This document shows, one piece after another, positions 1-6,375 of a DNA stretch of 6,386 nt; position 1 is the first letter of the stretch, and each line of letters opens with the position of its first letter. The notes beneath the pieces were generated by a model. It was not told the origin of the DNA. It did no database searches and was given only the letters and a program-made list of their open reading frames with translations. Both the position numbers and the translations under genes were made by a program. The DNA is from Candidatus Aerophobota bacterium. Its GTDB lineage: Bacteria > Aerophobota > Aerophobia > Aerophobales > B3-G15. Location: positions 1-6,386 of the forward strand of contig JAUWJJ010000070.1 in NCBI GenBank assembly GCA_030607765.1, given 5' to 3'.

Positions 1-663
1 ATCGTAGCTCAAGAATGTGCAAAGGGAGGGGCAGCGGCAATATCAGCAATTAATTGCCCACAATCTTTACCAGGTGTAGACATTTACAATAGAGGAAGGC
101 CAATTTATCCTAATACTAAGAATCAATCTTTTGCCGGCTTATGTGGTCCCTGGATTAGACCATTAGCTTACAGGCATATAGCTCAAATTAGAATGTGTCT
201 TCCAGAGCTACCAATTGCCGGGGGTGGTGGTCTTGTTAGCTGGCGTCACATGGTAGAGGTAATTATGTATGGGGCAACAGTGCCTACATTTTGTACAGTT
301 TTTTATCTACGTGGATTTGAAGTTCTCCCCAAATTTGAAAAAAAACTCGTTCAATACATGGATGAGATGGGTTATTCCACTCTGAATGATTTTCGGGGAA
401 TAGCTTTAAAGCACATTGTTCCCCCAAATAAGGTTGAGTATTTAAACGTTGTTCCAGAAATAGATTTAGAAAAGTGTAATGGGTGTGCTATTTGCACTCG
501 TATCGGTCATTGTACGGTGATAAGTTTATTTGATGATAAAGCTAAGGTTGTTAAGAAAGATGAGTGCTATGGTTGTGGGGTCTGTTACTGGATGTGCCCA
601 AGAGATGCAATTACTATGGTTAATGAAGAAACGGGAGAAAAAATAAAGCTGCCCCGCTTTTAG
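1..663 (+). CDS. PreA-like flavin/Fe-S oxidoreductase (dihydropyrimidine dehydrogenase family), 5' truncated
   Basis: Frame 1 is open from the first base to TAG at 661-663, giving the last 220 residues of a gene that starts outside the window; the ATG at 193 is internal. Seen: the end of an FMN TIM barrel, with an AINC segment (visible residues 16-19), GLCGPWIRP (about 47-55), a glycine-rich FMN-phosphate loop AGGGG (73-77) and GATVPTFCT (91-99). A linker with MDEMGY follows, then a C-terminal ferredoxin domain with two Cys motifs (C159/162/165/171 and C189/192/195/199). This order is that of PreA, the catalytic subunit of NAD-dependent dihydropyrimidine dehydrogenase, and of the C-terminal part of eukaryotic DPD. 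Known: the family reduces or oxidises ring C=C bonds with FMN, passing electrons through Fe-S clusters. The first Cys motif is unusual (C-x2-C-x2-C-x5-C). The operon shows no pyrimidine genes, so the substrate may be another ring compound. Family call is confident, substrate is not. Probably cytoplasmic. Confidence 0.88.
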   Translation: MVAQECAKGGAAAISAINCPQSLPGVDIYNRGRPIYPNTKNQSFAGLCGPWIRPLAYRHIAQIRMCLPELPIAGGGGLVSWRHMVEVIMYGATVPTFCTVFYLRGFEVLPKFEKKLVQYMDEMGYSTLNDFRGIALKHIVPPNKVEYLNVVPEIDLEKCNGCAICTRIGHCTVISLFDDKAKVVKKDECYGCGVCYWMCPRDAITMVNEETGEKIKLPRF

Positions 664-667
664 GGAG
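662..667 (+). promoter_or_regulatory. Shine-Dalgarno site of the UbiD-family gene
   Basis: AGGGAG lies 6 bases before the ATG at 674 and overlaps the TAG stop of the preceding gene, so translation of the two genes is probably coupled. It supports the chosen start. Confidence 0.7.
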
Positions 668-673
668 ATAAAA

Positions 674-2089
674 ATGGCCTATCAGGATTTGCGTGATTAT
701 TTAAATGTTCTTACCAACAAAGGTTTGATGAAATGGGTTGAGGAAGAGGTAGATAAAGATTGGGAAATTACCTGTATTGCTCGCAAAGTTTTTCAACAGA
801 AACCAAAAAAAAGATTTGCTCTGGGATTTAAAAAAGTAAAGGGATATTCCTCCCCTGTGGTAGTAGGCACTATTGCTGCATCAAGAGAAGTTTATGCTAT
901 TGCCCTTGAGATGGGTCATAAAGTGAATCAAATTATATCCAGATGGAATCAAGCTTTAACTTATCTTAGGGAGCCAGAGATACTCGCTAACGGTGTTTGC
1001 CAGGAGGTGGTAAGGGAAGGCAAGCAAGTAAATCTAAACTGGTTTCCTATCCCCACCTGGACTCCGGAAAAAGACCCTGGTCCTTATATCACTGCTCCTT
1101 GTATGATTACCAAAGATTTAGAGAATGGAACAAGAAACGTTGGAATTTACAGAATGCAAGTTAAAAGTGCCAATAAGACAGGGGTGCTCTGGGACCTGCC
1201 CAGCCAGCATGCCGCCATTCATTTTGCCAAGTATGAAGCCAAGCAAAAGCCTATGCCTGTAGCCGTAGCTATAGGTGTAGACCCTTGTATTCTTATGACT
1301 GCTGCTGCCAAAGTTCCCCTGGGAGTGGATGAGTTAGCTGTAGCTGGGGGATTGAGAGGAAAAGCAATACCTTTAGTAAAGTGTAAAACTATAGACTTGG
1401 AAGTTCCGGCAACAGCAGAAATAATTTTAGAAGGTGAGATCTTACCGGGAGAAAAAGAAATAGAGGGTCCCTTTGGAGAGTATACCGGTTATATGGGTGG
1501 CCCTTATCGGCTTCCTTTATTTCATATAAAATGCATCACCCATCGCAAAGACCCTATCTATCAGGCCTTGCATAGTCAGATGCCTCCCAGTGAGAGCAGT
1601 CTCTTGCGTCAAATTTCAGAAGAAGCCAATATTTACAAACATTTAGCGCACCAGTTAAAAATCCCTGGTATTATTGATGTTCATTTGCCCGAGGCAGGAG
1701 GAAGTTACGCTATTCTCTGGATAAGATTGAAGATGAGTTACCCAGGACAGGCTCAACAAGTTCTTTCTGCTGCCTGGACTCATCATCCTGCCTTTGCCAA
1801 ATGGATTGTAGTTACTGATGAAGATATCGATATTAGAGACCCTTTTATGCGAGAGTGGGCTCTTAGCTGGAGAGTTGAACCTCGCAGGGATGTTCACATT
1901 TTCCCTTACACTTCTTCTTTACTTTTAGACCCTTCCGCAGCCCCACCCGATACTCCTTTGTGGGACAGACCCCTTTCTTCCAAGGTTTTAATTAATGCTA
2001 CTAAGAGGTGGAAGTATCCAGAGATAGCTCTACCTCCTTCTAAGTATTTGAAGAAAGTAGAAGAAAAATGGGAAAAATATGGATTATGA
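674..2089 (+). CDS. UbiD-family prenylated-FMN-dependent (de)carboxylase
   Basis: A 471-residue protein, close to the usual UbiD length (about 450-500). Seen: a family-typical FPIP...GPYIT segment (124-140); N155 and R160 in the RNVGIYR stretch; SQH with H179; DELAVAGGLRG (219-229) with E220; VPATAEIILEGE (244-255); and the hallmark EGPFGEYTG (264-272). R160, E264 and E269 match the Arg-Glu-Glu catalytic triad of Fdc1/UbiD enzymes; the N155-to-R160 and R160-to-E264 spacings agree with my recollection of Fdc1. N155, H179 and E220 probably hold the metal and prFMN phosphate. Known: the family reversibly decarboxylates aromatic, heteroaromatic or alpha,beta-unsaturated acids, with prFMN supplied by UbiX. 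No UbiX gene lies in the window. No ubiquinone or menaquinone genes are nearby, and the neighbours are redox and acyl-CoA enzymes, so a catabolic role is more likely than UbiD proper; the substrate cannot be read. Soluble: no signal peptide or membrane segment. Confidence 0.93.
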   Translation: MAYQDLRDYLNVLTNKGLMKWVEEEVDKDWEITCIARKVFQQKPKKRFALGFKKVKGYSSPVVVGTIAASREVYAIALEMGHKVNQIISRWNQALTYLREPEILANGVCQEVVREGKQVNLNWFPIPTWTPEKDPGPYITAPCMITKDLENGTRNVGIYRMQVKSANKTGVLWDLPSQHAAIHFAKYEAKQKPMPVAVAIGVDPCILMTAAAKVPLGVDELAVAGGLRGKAIPLVKCKTIDLEVPATAEIILEGEILPGEKEIEGPFGEYTGYMGGPYRLPLFHIKCITHRKDPIYQALHSQMPPSESSLLRQISEEANIYKHLAHQLKIPGIIDVHLPEAGGSYAILWIRLKMSYPGQAQQVLSAAWTHHPAFAKWIVVTDEDIDIRDPFMREWALSWRVEPRRDVHIFPYTSSLLLDPSAAPPDTPLWDRPLSSKVLINATKRWKYPEIALPPSKYLKKVEEKWEKYGL

Positions 2090-2096
2090 GGGGAGG
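2090..2096 (+). promoter_or_regulatory. Shine-Dalgarno site of the 3-hydroxyacyl-CoA dehydrogenase gene
   Basis: GGGGAGG directly follows the TGA stop of the UbiD-family gene (2087-2089) and sits 9 bases before the ATG at 2106. It is a strong site and fixes that start. Confidence 0.75.
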
Positions 2097-2105
2097 AAAA
2101 AATAA

Positions 2106-3050
2106 ATGAAGCAATATAGTATTAGTAAAGTTGCTGTAGTGGGAGCTGGTGTGATGGGAAGCGGGATTGCTCAAGTGTTTGCTCAACAGGGATTTTCCGT
2201 AATTGTGAATGATTTAAATGAGGATATTTTAAAAAAAGCTAAAAAGAGGATAGAAAACAACTTATATCTTTTCCATCAAGAGGGGATATTGTCTAAGGAG
2301 AATCTTAAAGAAGTGGCACAAAACTTAACTTTTTCCAGCCGGATGGATGAAATCAATGGTGTAGATATAGTTGTGGAAGCTATTTCGGAGCAAATAAAAC
2401 TTAAGCAGGCTCTTTTTCAAAAGTTAGATAAAATGTTTTCTCCTGAGGTAATCTTAGCTACTAATACTTCCGGAATTAGTATTAGCCTGATTGCTTCAGC
2501 AACAAAAAACCCGGATCGAGTGGTAGGAATGCATTGGTGGAATCCCCCTTATATTATCCCGGTGATTGAGATAATCAAAGGAGAAAAAACAAAAGAAGAA
2601 ATAGTTGAGGCGGTCCGTGAGTTAGTCATTGGATTAAAGAAAAAGCCTATTTTGGTAAAAAAAGATATCCCGGGATTTTTAGGAAATAGAATGCAATATG
2701 CTTTAATGCGTGAGGCAGTCCATTTATTAGAGGAAAAAGTAGCCAGTGCACAGGATATTGATACTATGGTGAAAGCCGGTTTTGGTTTTAAGTTTCCGAT
2801 AATTGGGCCCCTGGAAACTATCGATATGGCAGGGATGGATATTTTTCATAATGTTTCTCAATATTTATACAAAGAATTAGACTCCTCTAAGAAACCACAA
2901 AAATTAGTGGCAGAGAAAGTAAAGCAAGAAAAATTAGGAATGAAAACTGGAGAAGGTTTCTATAATTATAAAGAAATTGACTCAAACAAGTTAAATCAAC
3001 AAAGAGTTAAAAAGTATATTAGACTATTAAAAGAACTTGGTTACTATTGA
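2106..3050 (+). CDS. 3-hydroxyacyl-CoA dehydrogenase family protein (NAD-dependent)
   Basis: A 314-residue protein, somewhat longer than the usual 280-290 residues of 3-hydroxybutyryl-CoA dehydrogenase. Seen: an N-terminal Rossmann fold with GAGVMGSG (13-20) and acidic D36 at the end of beta-2, favouring NAD over NADP; NTSGIS with S122; MHWWNPP with H143; E155; and PGFLGNR with N194. S122, H143, E155 and N194 match the Ser-His-Glu-Asn active-site set of human HAD, with the same Ser-to-His (21) and His-to-Glu (12) spacings. The C-terminal helical domain ends with GMKTGEGFYNY (278-288), the family's usual finish. Known role: oxidation of 3-hydroxyacyl-CoA to 3-oxoacyl-CoA, or the reverse. Odd: HWWNPP replaces the common HFFNPP, and the Lys-rich tail runs about 25 residues past the GFY motif. 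Here it probably serves a late step of a degradation pathway; 3-hydroxyacids not bound to CoA are possible substrates. Confidence 0.9.
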   Translation: MKQYSISKVAVVGAGVMGSGIAQVFAQQGFSVIVNDLNEDILKKAKKRIENNLYLFHQEGILSKENLKEVAQNLTFSSRMDEINGVDIVVEAISEQIKLKQALFQKLDKMFSPEVILATNTSGISISLIASATKNPDRVVGMHWWNPPYIIPVIEIIKGEKTKEEIVEAVRELVIGLKKKPILVKKDIPGFLGNRMQYALMREAVHLLEEKVASAQDIDTMVKAGFGFKFPIIGPLETIDMAGMDIFHNVSQYLYKELDSSKKPQKLVAEKVKQEKLGMKTGEGFYNYKEIDSNKLNQQRVKKYIRLLKELGYY

Positions 3051-3056
3051 TAGGAA

Positions 3057-3062
3057 AGGAGG
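3057..3062 (+). promoter_or_regulatory. Shine-Dalgarno site that decides the start of the M29/NicX-like gene
   Basis: AGGAGG lies 8 bases before the ATG at 3071. A TTG at 3047 in the same frame would add 8 residues, but it lies inside the upstream stop region and has no such site in front of it, so the ATG at 3071 is preferred. Confidence 0.8.
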
Positions 3063-3070
3063 GTGTAAAT

Positions 3071-4072
3071 ATGAAGTCCTTTACTACTTTAATTAAAGGA
3101 GCAAGGTTAATTGTAGAAGAATGTATGAAAGTAGAGTCGGGGAATACTGTTCTAATTATTACCGATTCCGGTCACCTTTCCGAAGCTCAAGCTTTAAGTG
3201 GTGCCTGTTGGGCAGTAGGGGCCAGACCAGTTATCGCTGATGTTACTCCTCAGGTAATTGCAGCATCAGTTTCTATGAAAGAGCCTATGGAGCCTCCATC
3301 TAATTTAGCTGCCGCTATGATTAACTCTGATGTAATTTTAATTACTGCTGTAATGGAATGGGCAAATCGTTTTGCTCATGTAGGCCCTGTTCGCCAGAGT
3401 TGCGATAGAGGAGCTAAAATTGCTTCTGTGGAAGAGGGAATGGGGGAGTGGGATTTAACTTCCGAAGATATTTTTAGTACTGTCAAAAGGACTGAGAAGA
3501 TTATCCAGGCAGTGCAAGGGGTAAAGCAGGCAAGATTAACCTCACCTTCTGGTACAGATGTAATACTTTCTTTAGAGGGAAGGCCTCCTTTAAAAGTAGT
3601 TCCCATAAAAGGAAAAGGAGAGATGATGGGCCCAATTCCTCTATGGGGAGAAGTGGCCTATGCTCCTGTGGAGAATAAAACTGAGGGGAAGATCATCTTT
3701 GATGGAATTATGTTAGGAGTAGGAGTTCCTGGTTCTTTAAAAAATACGATTGAACTTACTATTAAAGAAGGACGAGCAGTGGAGATTGAGGGAGGAGAGG
3801 AGGCTAAAAGGCTAAGGGAAGTGATTAAGGGATCCGATGAGAATGCAAACATTATTGGAGAATTTGCTCTGGGTACCAGCGAAAAAGAGGTCTATGGCTC
3901 TCCTTCGGAAAAGGGAATGTTAGGGACAGCCCATTTTGCTTTAGGGGATAACTCTCATTGCTATCCAGGGGGACAAAATGTAAGTAAACTTCATTTGGAT
4001 GGTTCAGTAAGAGATATTACAGTCCGGGTAGATGGAAGGAAAATTATTGAAAAAGGTAAACTGATTATTTAG
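3071..4072 (+). CDS. M29 aminopeptidase T / NicX-like metalloenzyme, short form
   Basis: A 333-residue protein from ATG 3071. Seen: an N-terminal alpha/beta part with GNTVLIITDSGH (24-35), ACWAVGARP (45-53) and SDVILI (86-91); a central TSPSGTDVILSLEGRPP (157-173); then a metal-site half with WGEVAYAPVE (192-201), IGEFALGTS (262-270), GTAHFALGDN (285-294) and LHLDGSVRD (307-315). Candidate ligands are E194, E264, H288, H308 and D310. Known: this fold (COG2309) includes dimetal M29 aminopeptidases of about 410 residues and the shorter NicX, a mononuclear Fe(II) 2,5-dihydroxypyridine dioxygenase of about 350 residues with a His-His-Asp triad. Length favours the short branch. O2-dependent ring cleavage fits poorly with the apparently anaerobic neighbours, so a hydrolase or another metal-dependent lyase acting on a pathway intermediate is more plausible. 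Fold call is firm, activity is open. No signal peptide. Confidence 0.82.
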   Translation: MKSFTTLIKGARLIVEECMKVESGNTVLIITDSGHLSEAQALSGACWAVGARPVIADVTPQVIAASVSMKEPMEPPSNLAAAMINSDVILITAVMEWANRFAHVGPVRQSCDRGAKIASVEEGMGEWDLTSEDIFSTVKRTEKIIQAVQGVKQARLTSPSGTDVILSLEGRPPLKVVPIKGKGEMMGPIPLWGEVAYAPVENKTEGKIIFDGIMLGVGVPGSLKNTIELTIKEGRAVEIEGGEEAKRLREVIKGSDENANIIGEFALGTSEKEVYGSPSEKGMLGTAHFALGDNSHCYPGGQNVSKLHLDGSVRDITVRVDGRKIIEKGKLII

Positions 4073-4075
4073 GAG
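4071..4075 (+). promoter_or_regulatory. Shine-Dalgarno site of the cupin gene
   Basis: AGGAG overlaps the TAG stop of the M29/NicX-like gene and lies 6 bases before the ATG at 4082. It supports that start and tight coupling of the two genes. Confidence 0.65.
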
Positions 4076-4081
4076 AAAGGA

Positions 4082-4468
4082 ATGCAAGTAAAGGTAGTTT
4101 CTTTAAAAGAGGGAGAGAAGATTAATTTAGGGAACAATAGCTGGAGTTGTCATTTATTGACTAAAAATACTGTGGGATTAAAAAAGGCAATGCTGGGGGT
4201 ATCAACTTTTACTCCGGGCACTGATACTCCTCAAAAGGTTCATGAAGAAGAAGAACTTTGTTTTGTAATTGAAGGAAAGGGAAGTATTACTGTAGAGAAA
4301 GAAGAAGTTCCTTATGCGGCTCCTTCGGCTATTTATATTCCTCCAGGGGTTCCCCACGGGGTGAAAAATACAGGAGATGAGGATGTAGTAATGGTTTATG
4401 TTTTTTCTTATCCAGAATATCCTCCTACTCATAATGCCAAAGATTGGCAAAGAAAAAAAAATGCCTAA
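4082..4468 (+). CDS. Small single-domain cupin protein
   Basis: A 128-residue protein with one conserved beta-barrel cupin domain. Seen: motif 1 runs from G46 to G65 with the classical spacing G-x5-[H]-x-H-x3-E-x6-G, giving H54 and E58, but the first metal-binding His is K52. Motif 2 is IPPGVPHGVKN (86-96), giving P-x-G-x2-H-x3-N with H92. The usual four-ligand site is thus reduced to H54, E58 and H92. A short charged tail (119-128) follows the barrel. Known: small cupins act as isomerases, dioxygenases, decarboxylases, sugar- or acid-binding proteins, or non-enzymatic sensors, so family membership does not give a function. Position between two catabolic enzymes, 9 bases after one and overlapping the next by 8, suggests it handles an intermediate of the same pathway. 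No DNA-binding domain is attached, so a transcriptional role is unlikely. Confidence 0.87.
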   Translation: MQVKVVSLKEGEKINLGNNSWSCHLLTKNTVGLKKAMLGVSTFTPGTDTPQKVHEEEELCFVIEGKGSITVEKEEVPYAAPSAIYIPPGVPHGVKNTGDEDVVMVYVFSYPEYPPTHNAKDWQRKKNA

Positions 4469-6326
4469 TAAATCAGATAGCTACATAGGAAGGTTTTTAA
4501 GGGTCAATTTAACTGATAAGTCCTCAAAAGAAGAAAGAATAGATCCAGGTATCCTGCGGTCTTTTATTGGCGGTAGAGGTCTGGGAGCTGTTCTTTTATA
4601 TCAGGAAGTTGGTCAAGAGGTTGGTCCTTTAGGCCCTGAGAATAAATTAATTTTTACCACTGGCCCATTGGTAGGAACAGTTGCTCCCTGTAGTGGAAGG
4701 TTTTGTGTTAGCACTAAATCTCCTCAGACAGGAATTTATCTTTTTTCTCTTTGTTCGGGAAAATTTGGCCAGATAATGAGAAAATCCGGATATGAAGCTT
4801 TAATAATAGAAGGGAAAGCCTCATCTCCTGTTTATTTGTTTATAGATGATAAGAAAGTAGCTATAAAAGATGCTGATTTTTTATGGGGCATGAATACCGA
4901 TGAGACTGAGAAAAAGCTAAAGCAAAAACTATCGGAGCAAAATAGAGTTTCTGTAGCCTGTATTGGACCGGCAGGTGAAAGAAAGCTTAAAATAGCCTGT
5001 ATAATAAGTGAAAAAAGAGCAGCAGGAAGAGGTGGAGCGGGAGCAGTAATGGGTTCCAAAAATCTTAAAGCAGTGGTAGTAAGGGGGAAAAATCAAGTCC
5101 CGGTGTATAATAAGGGCGAATTTAAAAAAATAGTGAAAAAGGCAGGCCAGCTTATAAAAAGTAATCATTTTTTAATGGATACTCTTTCTCCTTATGGAAC
5201 AGCTAGTTCTGTAAATCTTACCAGTACTTACGGAGTTTTACCTATACGTAATTGGCAAAAAGGTACCTTTAAGGAGATTGATGCTCTCAGACCCCAGACA
5301 ATGAGGAAAAAATTTGTGATTGGGGATAAAGCCTGCCCTACCTGTCCGGTTGCCTGTTCCAAAATTACTACTGTTTCTTCAGGATTATTTGCTGGCGCAA
5401 GGACCGAAGGACCTGAATACGAGACCATTTATGCTTTTGGAGGTGCCTGTGAAAATGGGAGTATGGAGTCTATTATTTATGCCGATATGCTTTGTGACCA
5501 GTTAGGTATAGATACTATAGCCGCTGGAGTAACTATTGCTTTTGCCATGGAGTGTTTTGAAGAAGGAATTATTAACTTTAAGGATACCGATAATCTGGAA
5601 CTTCGTTTTGGTAATGCTGAGGTAATCCCTCAAATTTTACAAAAAATGGTGAGAAAAGAAGGAATAGGTAGTATTCTATCCGATGGAGTTAGGGAAGCAG
5701 CAAATCGTATTGGACAGGGAACTGAAGAATTTGCTATGCATTCCAAGGGGATGGAACTGGGGGGATATGACCCCCGGGGAATTAAGGCTCAAGCTTTGGT
5801 ATTAGCCTGTGGTCCTCGGGGAGGTTGTCATCACGCTGGAGGATATGTAATTTCTGCTGAGCTAATCAGTGGTAAGTATGATCGGATGGCAATAAAAGGG
5901 AAAGGTTCCTTAGTTCGCCAGGCTCGTGATTTAAGTACAGTAATGGATTATACTATTTACTGTGCCTTCTTAGCCTCTGCTTATGAATTGGATGTTGCCA
6001 CTCAACTGATTAGGACAGCAACAGGTTGGGATATTGATGATAAAGAGCTTGCTGTAACAGGTGAGAGAATAAGTAATTTGGAAAGAATGTATAATGTACG
6101 GGAGGGCCTGCGACGAGAAGACGATGTTTTACCTCCCAGGCTCCTGCAAGAACCACTTCCCGATGGACCCTCTAAGGGAGAAATTCTGGGAAGAGATTTT
6201 GACTTATTAGTAGATGAATTTTATCAGGTTTGTGGCTGGGATATAAATACAGGCATTCCTTCCCGGGAAACGCTCCAGCGCTTAGGATTAGATAAAATTG
6301 TAAATGTATCTTTAAATTTTCCCTAA
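4461..6326 (+). CDS. Aldehyde:ferredoxin oxidoreductase family tungstoenzyme (AOR/BamB superfamily)
   Basis: A 621-residue protein from ATG 4461, in the 600-650 range of AOR, formaldehyde oxidoreductase and BamB proteins. Seen: IGGRGLGA (36-43), TGPLVGTVAPCSGRF (67-81) and TKSPQTG (85-91) of the pterin-binding N-terminal domain; GRGGAGAVMGSKNLKAV (189-205); the cluster motif CPTCPVAC with C292/C295/C299; TEGPEYET (315-322); KGMELGGYDPRG (429-440); GCHHAGG (455-461); and C501 as the likely fourth [4Fe-4S] ligand. Known: the family binds a tungsten or molybdenum bis-pyranopterin and one [4Fe-4S] cluster, and oxidises aldehydes to acids or, in BamB, reduces aromatic rings. Start: an ATG at 4398 in this frame would add 21 hydrophobic residues atypical of the family and overlap the cupin gene by 71 bases. 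ATG 4461 overlaps the cupin stop by 8 bases and puts IGRFLRVNLT near the N terminus as expected. No clear Shine-Dalgarno; translation is probably coupled. Substrate not readable. Confidence 0.92.
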   Translation: MPNKSDSYIGRFLRVNLTDKSSKEERIDPGILRSFIGGRGLGAVLLYQEVGQEVGPLGPENKLIFTTGPLVGTVAPCSGRFCVSTKSPQTGIYLFSLCSGKFGQIMRKSGYEALIIEGKASSPVYLFIDDKKVAIKDADFLWGMNTDETEKKLKQKLSEQNRVSVACIGPAGERKLKIACIISEKRAAGRGGAGAVMGSKNLKAVVVRGKNQVPVYNKGEFKKIVKKAGQLIKSNHFLMDTLSPYGTASSVNLTSTYGVLPIRNWQKGTFKEIDALRPQTMRKKFVIGDKACPTCPVACSKITTVSSGLFAGARTEGPEYETIYAFGGACENGSMESIIYADMLCDQLGIDTIAAGVTIAFAMECFEEGIINFKDTDNLELRFGNAEVIPQILQKMVRKEGIGSILSDGVREAANRIGQGTEEFAMHSKGMELGGYDPRGIKAQALVLACGPRGGCHHAGGYVISAELISGKYDRMAIKGKGSLVRQARDLSTVMDYTIYCAFLASAYELDVATQLIRTATGWDIDDKELAVTGERISNLERMYNVREGLRREDDVLPPRLLQEPLPDGPSKGEILGRDFDLLVDEFYQVCGWDINTGIPSRETLQRLGLDKIVNVSLNFP

Positions 6327-6357
6327 GGAGAGTGGTGAAAAAGTAGTTTTTTGTAGA

Positions 6358-6375
6358 GGTTTCATTTATGAAACC
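6358..6375. repeat. Perfect 8-bp inverted repeat after the last gene (possible weak terminator or operator)
   Basis: GGTTTCAT at 6358-6365 and ATGAAACC at 6368-6375 are exact reverse complements separated by TT. As RNA this would form a 7-bp stem with a TTTA loop, 32 bases after the AOR stop. The bases that follow (CGCTTTGTTAA) are only moderately T-rich, so a Rho-independent terminator is possible but weak. A binding site for a dimeric regulator of a downstream gene is the alternative. The right arm contains an ATG (6368) open to the window edge with AGAGG 8 bases upstream, so it could instead overlap the start of the next gene. Confidence 0.5.

Noticed and set aside
193..663. Separate small ferredoxin-like gene starting at ATG 193
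   Set aside because: The same frame is open back to base 1 and its translation continues the PreA barrel (AINC, GLCGPWIRP), so the ATG is internal to a truncated larger gene; no ribosome binding site precedes it.
1655..1897. Minus-strand open frame inside the UbiD-family gene
   Set aside because: Opposite-strand shadow of a strongly conserved coding region, with no recognisable domain. The same applies to minus-strand frames at 3376-3606, 3658-3852, 4202-4450, 4832-5059, 4929-5168 and 5228-5428.
3047..3070. TTG start at 3047 for the M29/NicX-like gene
   Set aside because: It would overlap the upstream stop and lacks a ribosome binding site, while ATG 3071 has AGGAGG at ideal spacing.
4398..4460. 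AOR start at ATG 4398, with a hydrophobic N-terminal segment that could look like a signal or membrane anchor
   Set aside because: The hydrophobic residues come from reading the cupin gene in another frame; AOR-family proteins start close to the IGRFLRVNLT segment, which fits ATG 4461.
5320..5505. Short plus-strand open frame inside the AOR gene
   Set aside because: It lies across the AOR cluster motif in another frame and has no ribosome binding site or recognisable product.
6332..6346. GTG start after AAGGAGAG just behind the AOR gene
   Set aside because: The site and spacing look plausible, but the frame reaches TAG within five codons, so no gene is supported.
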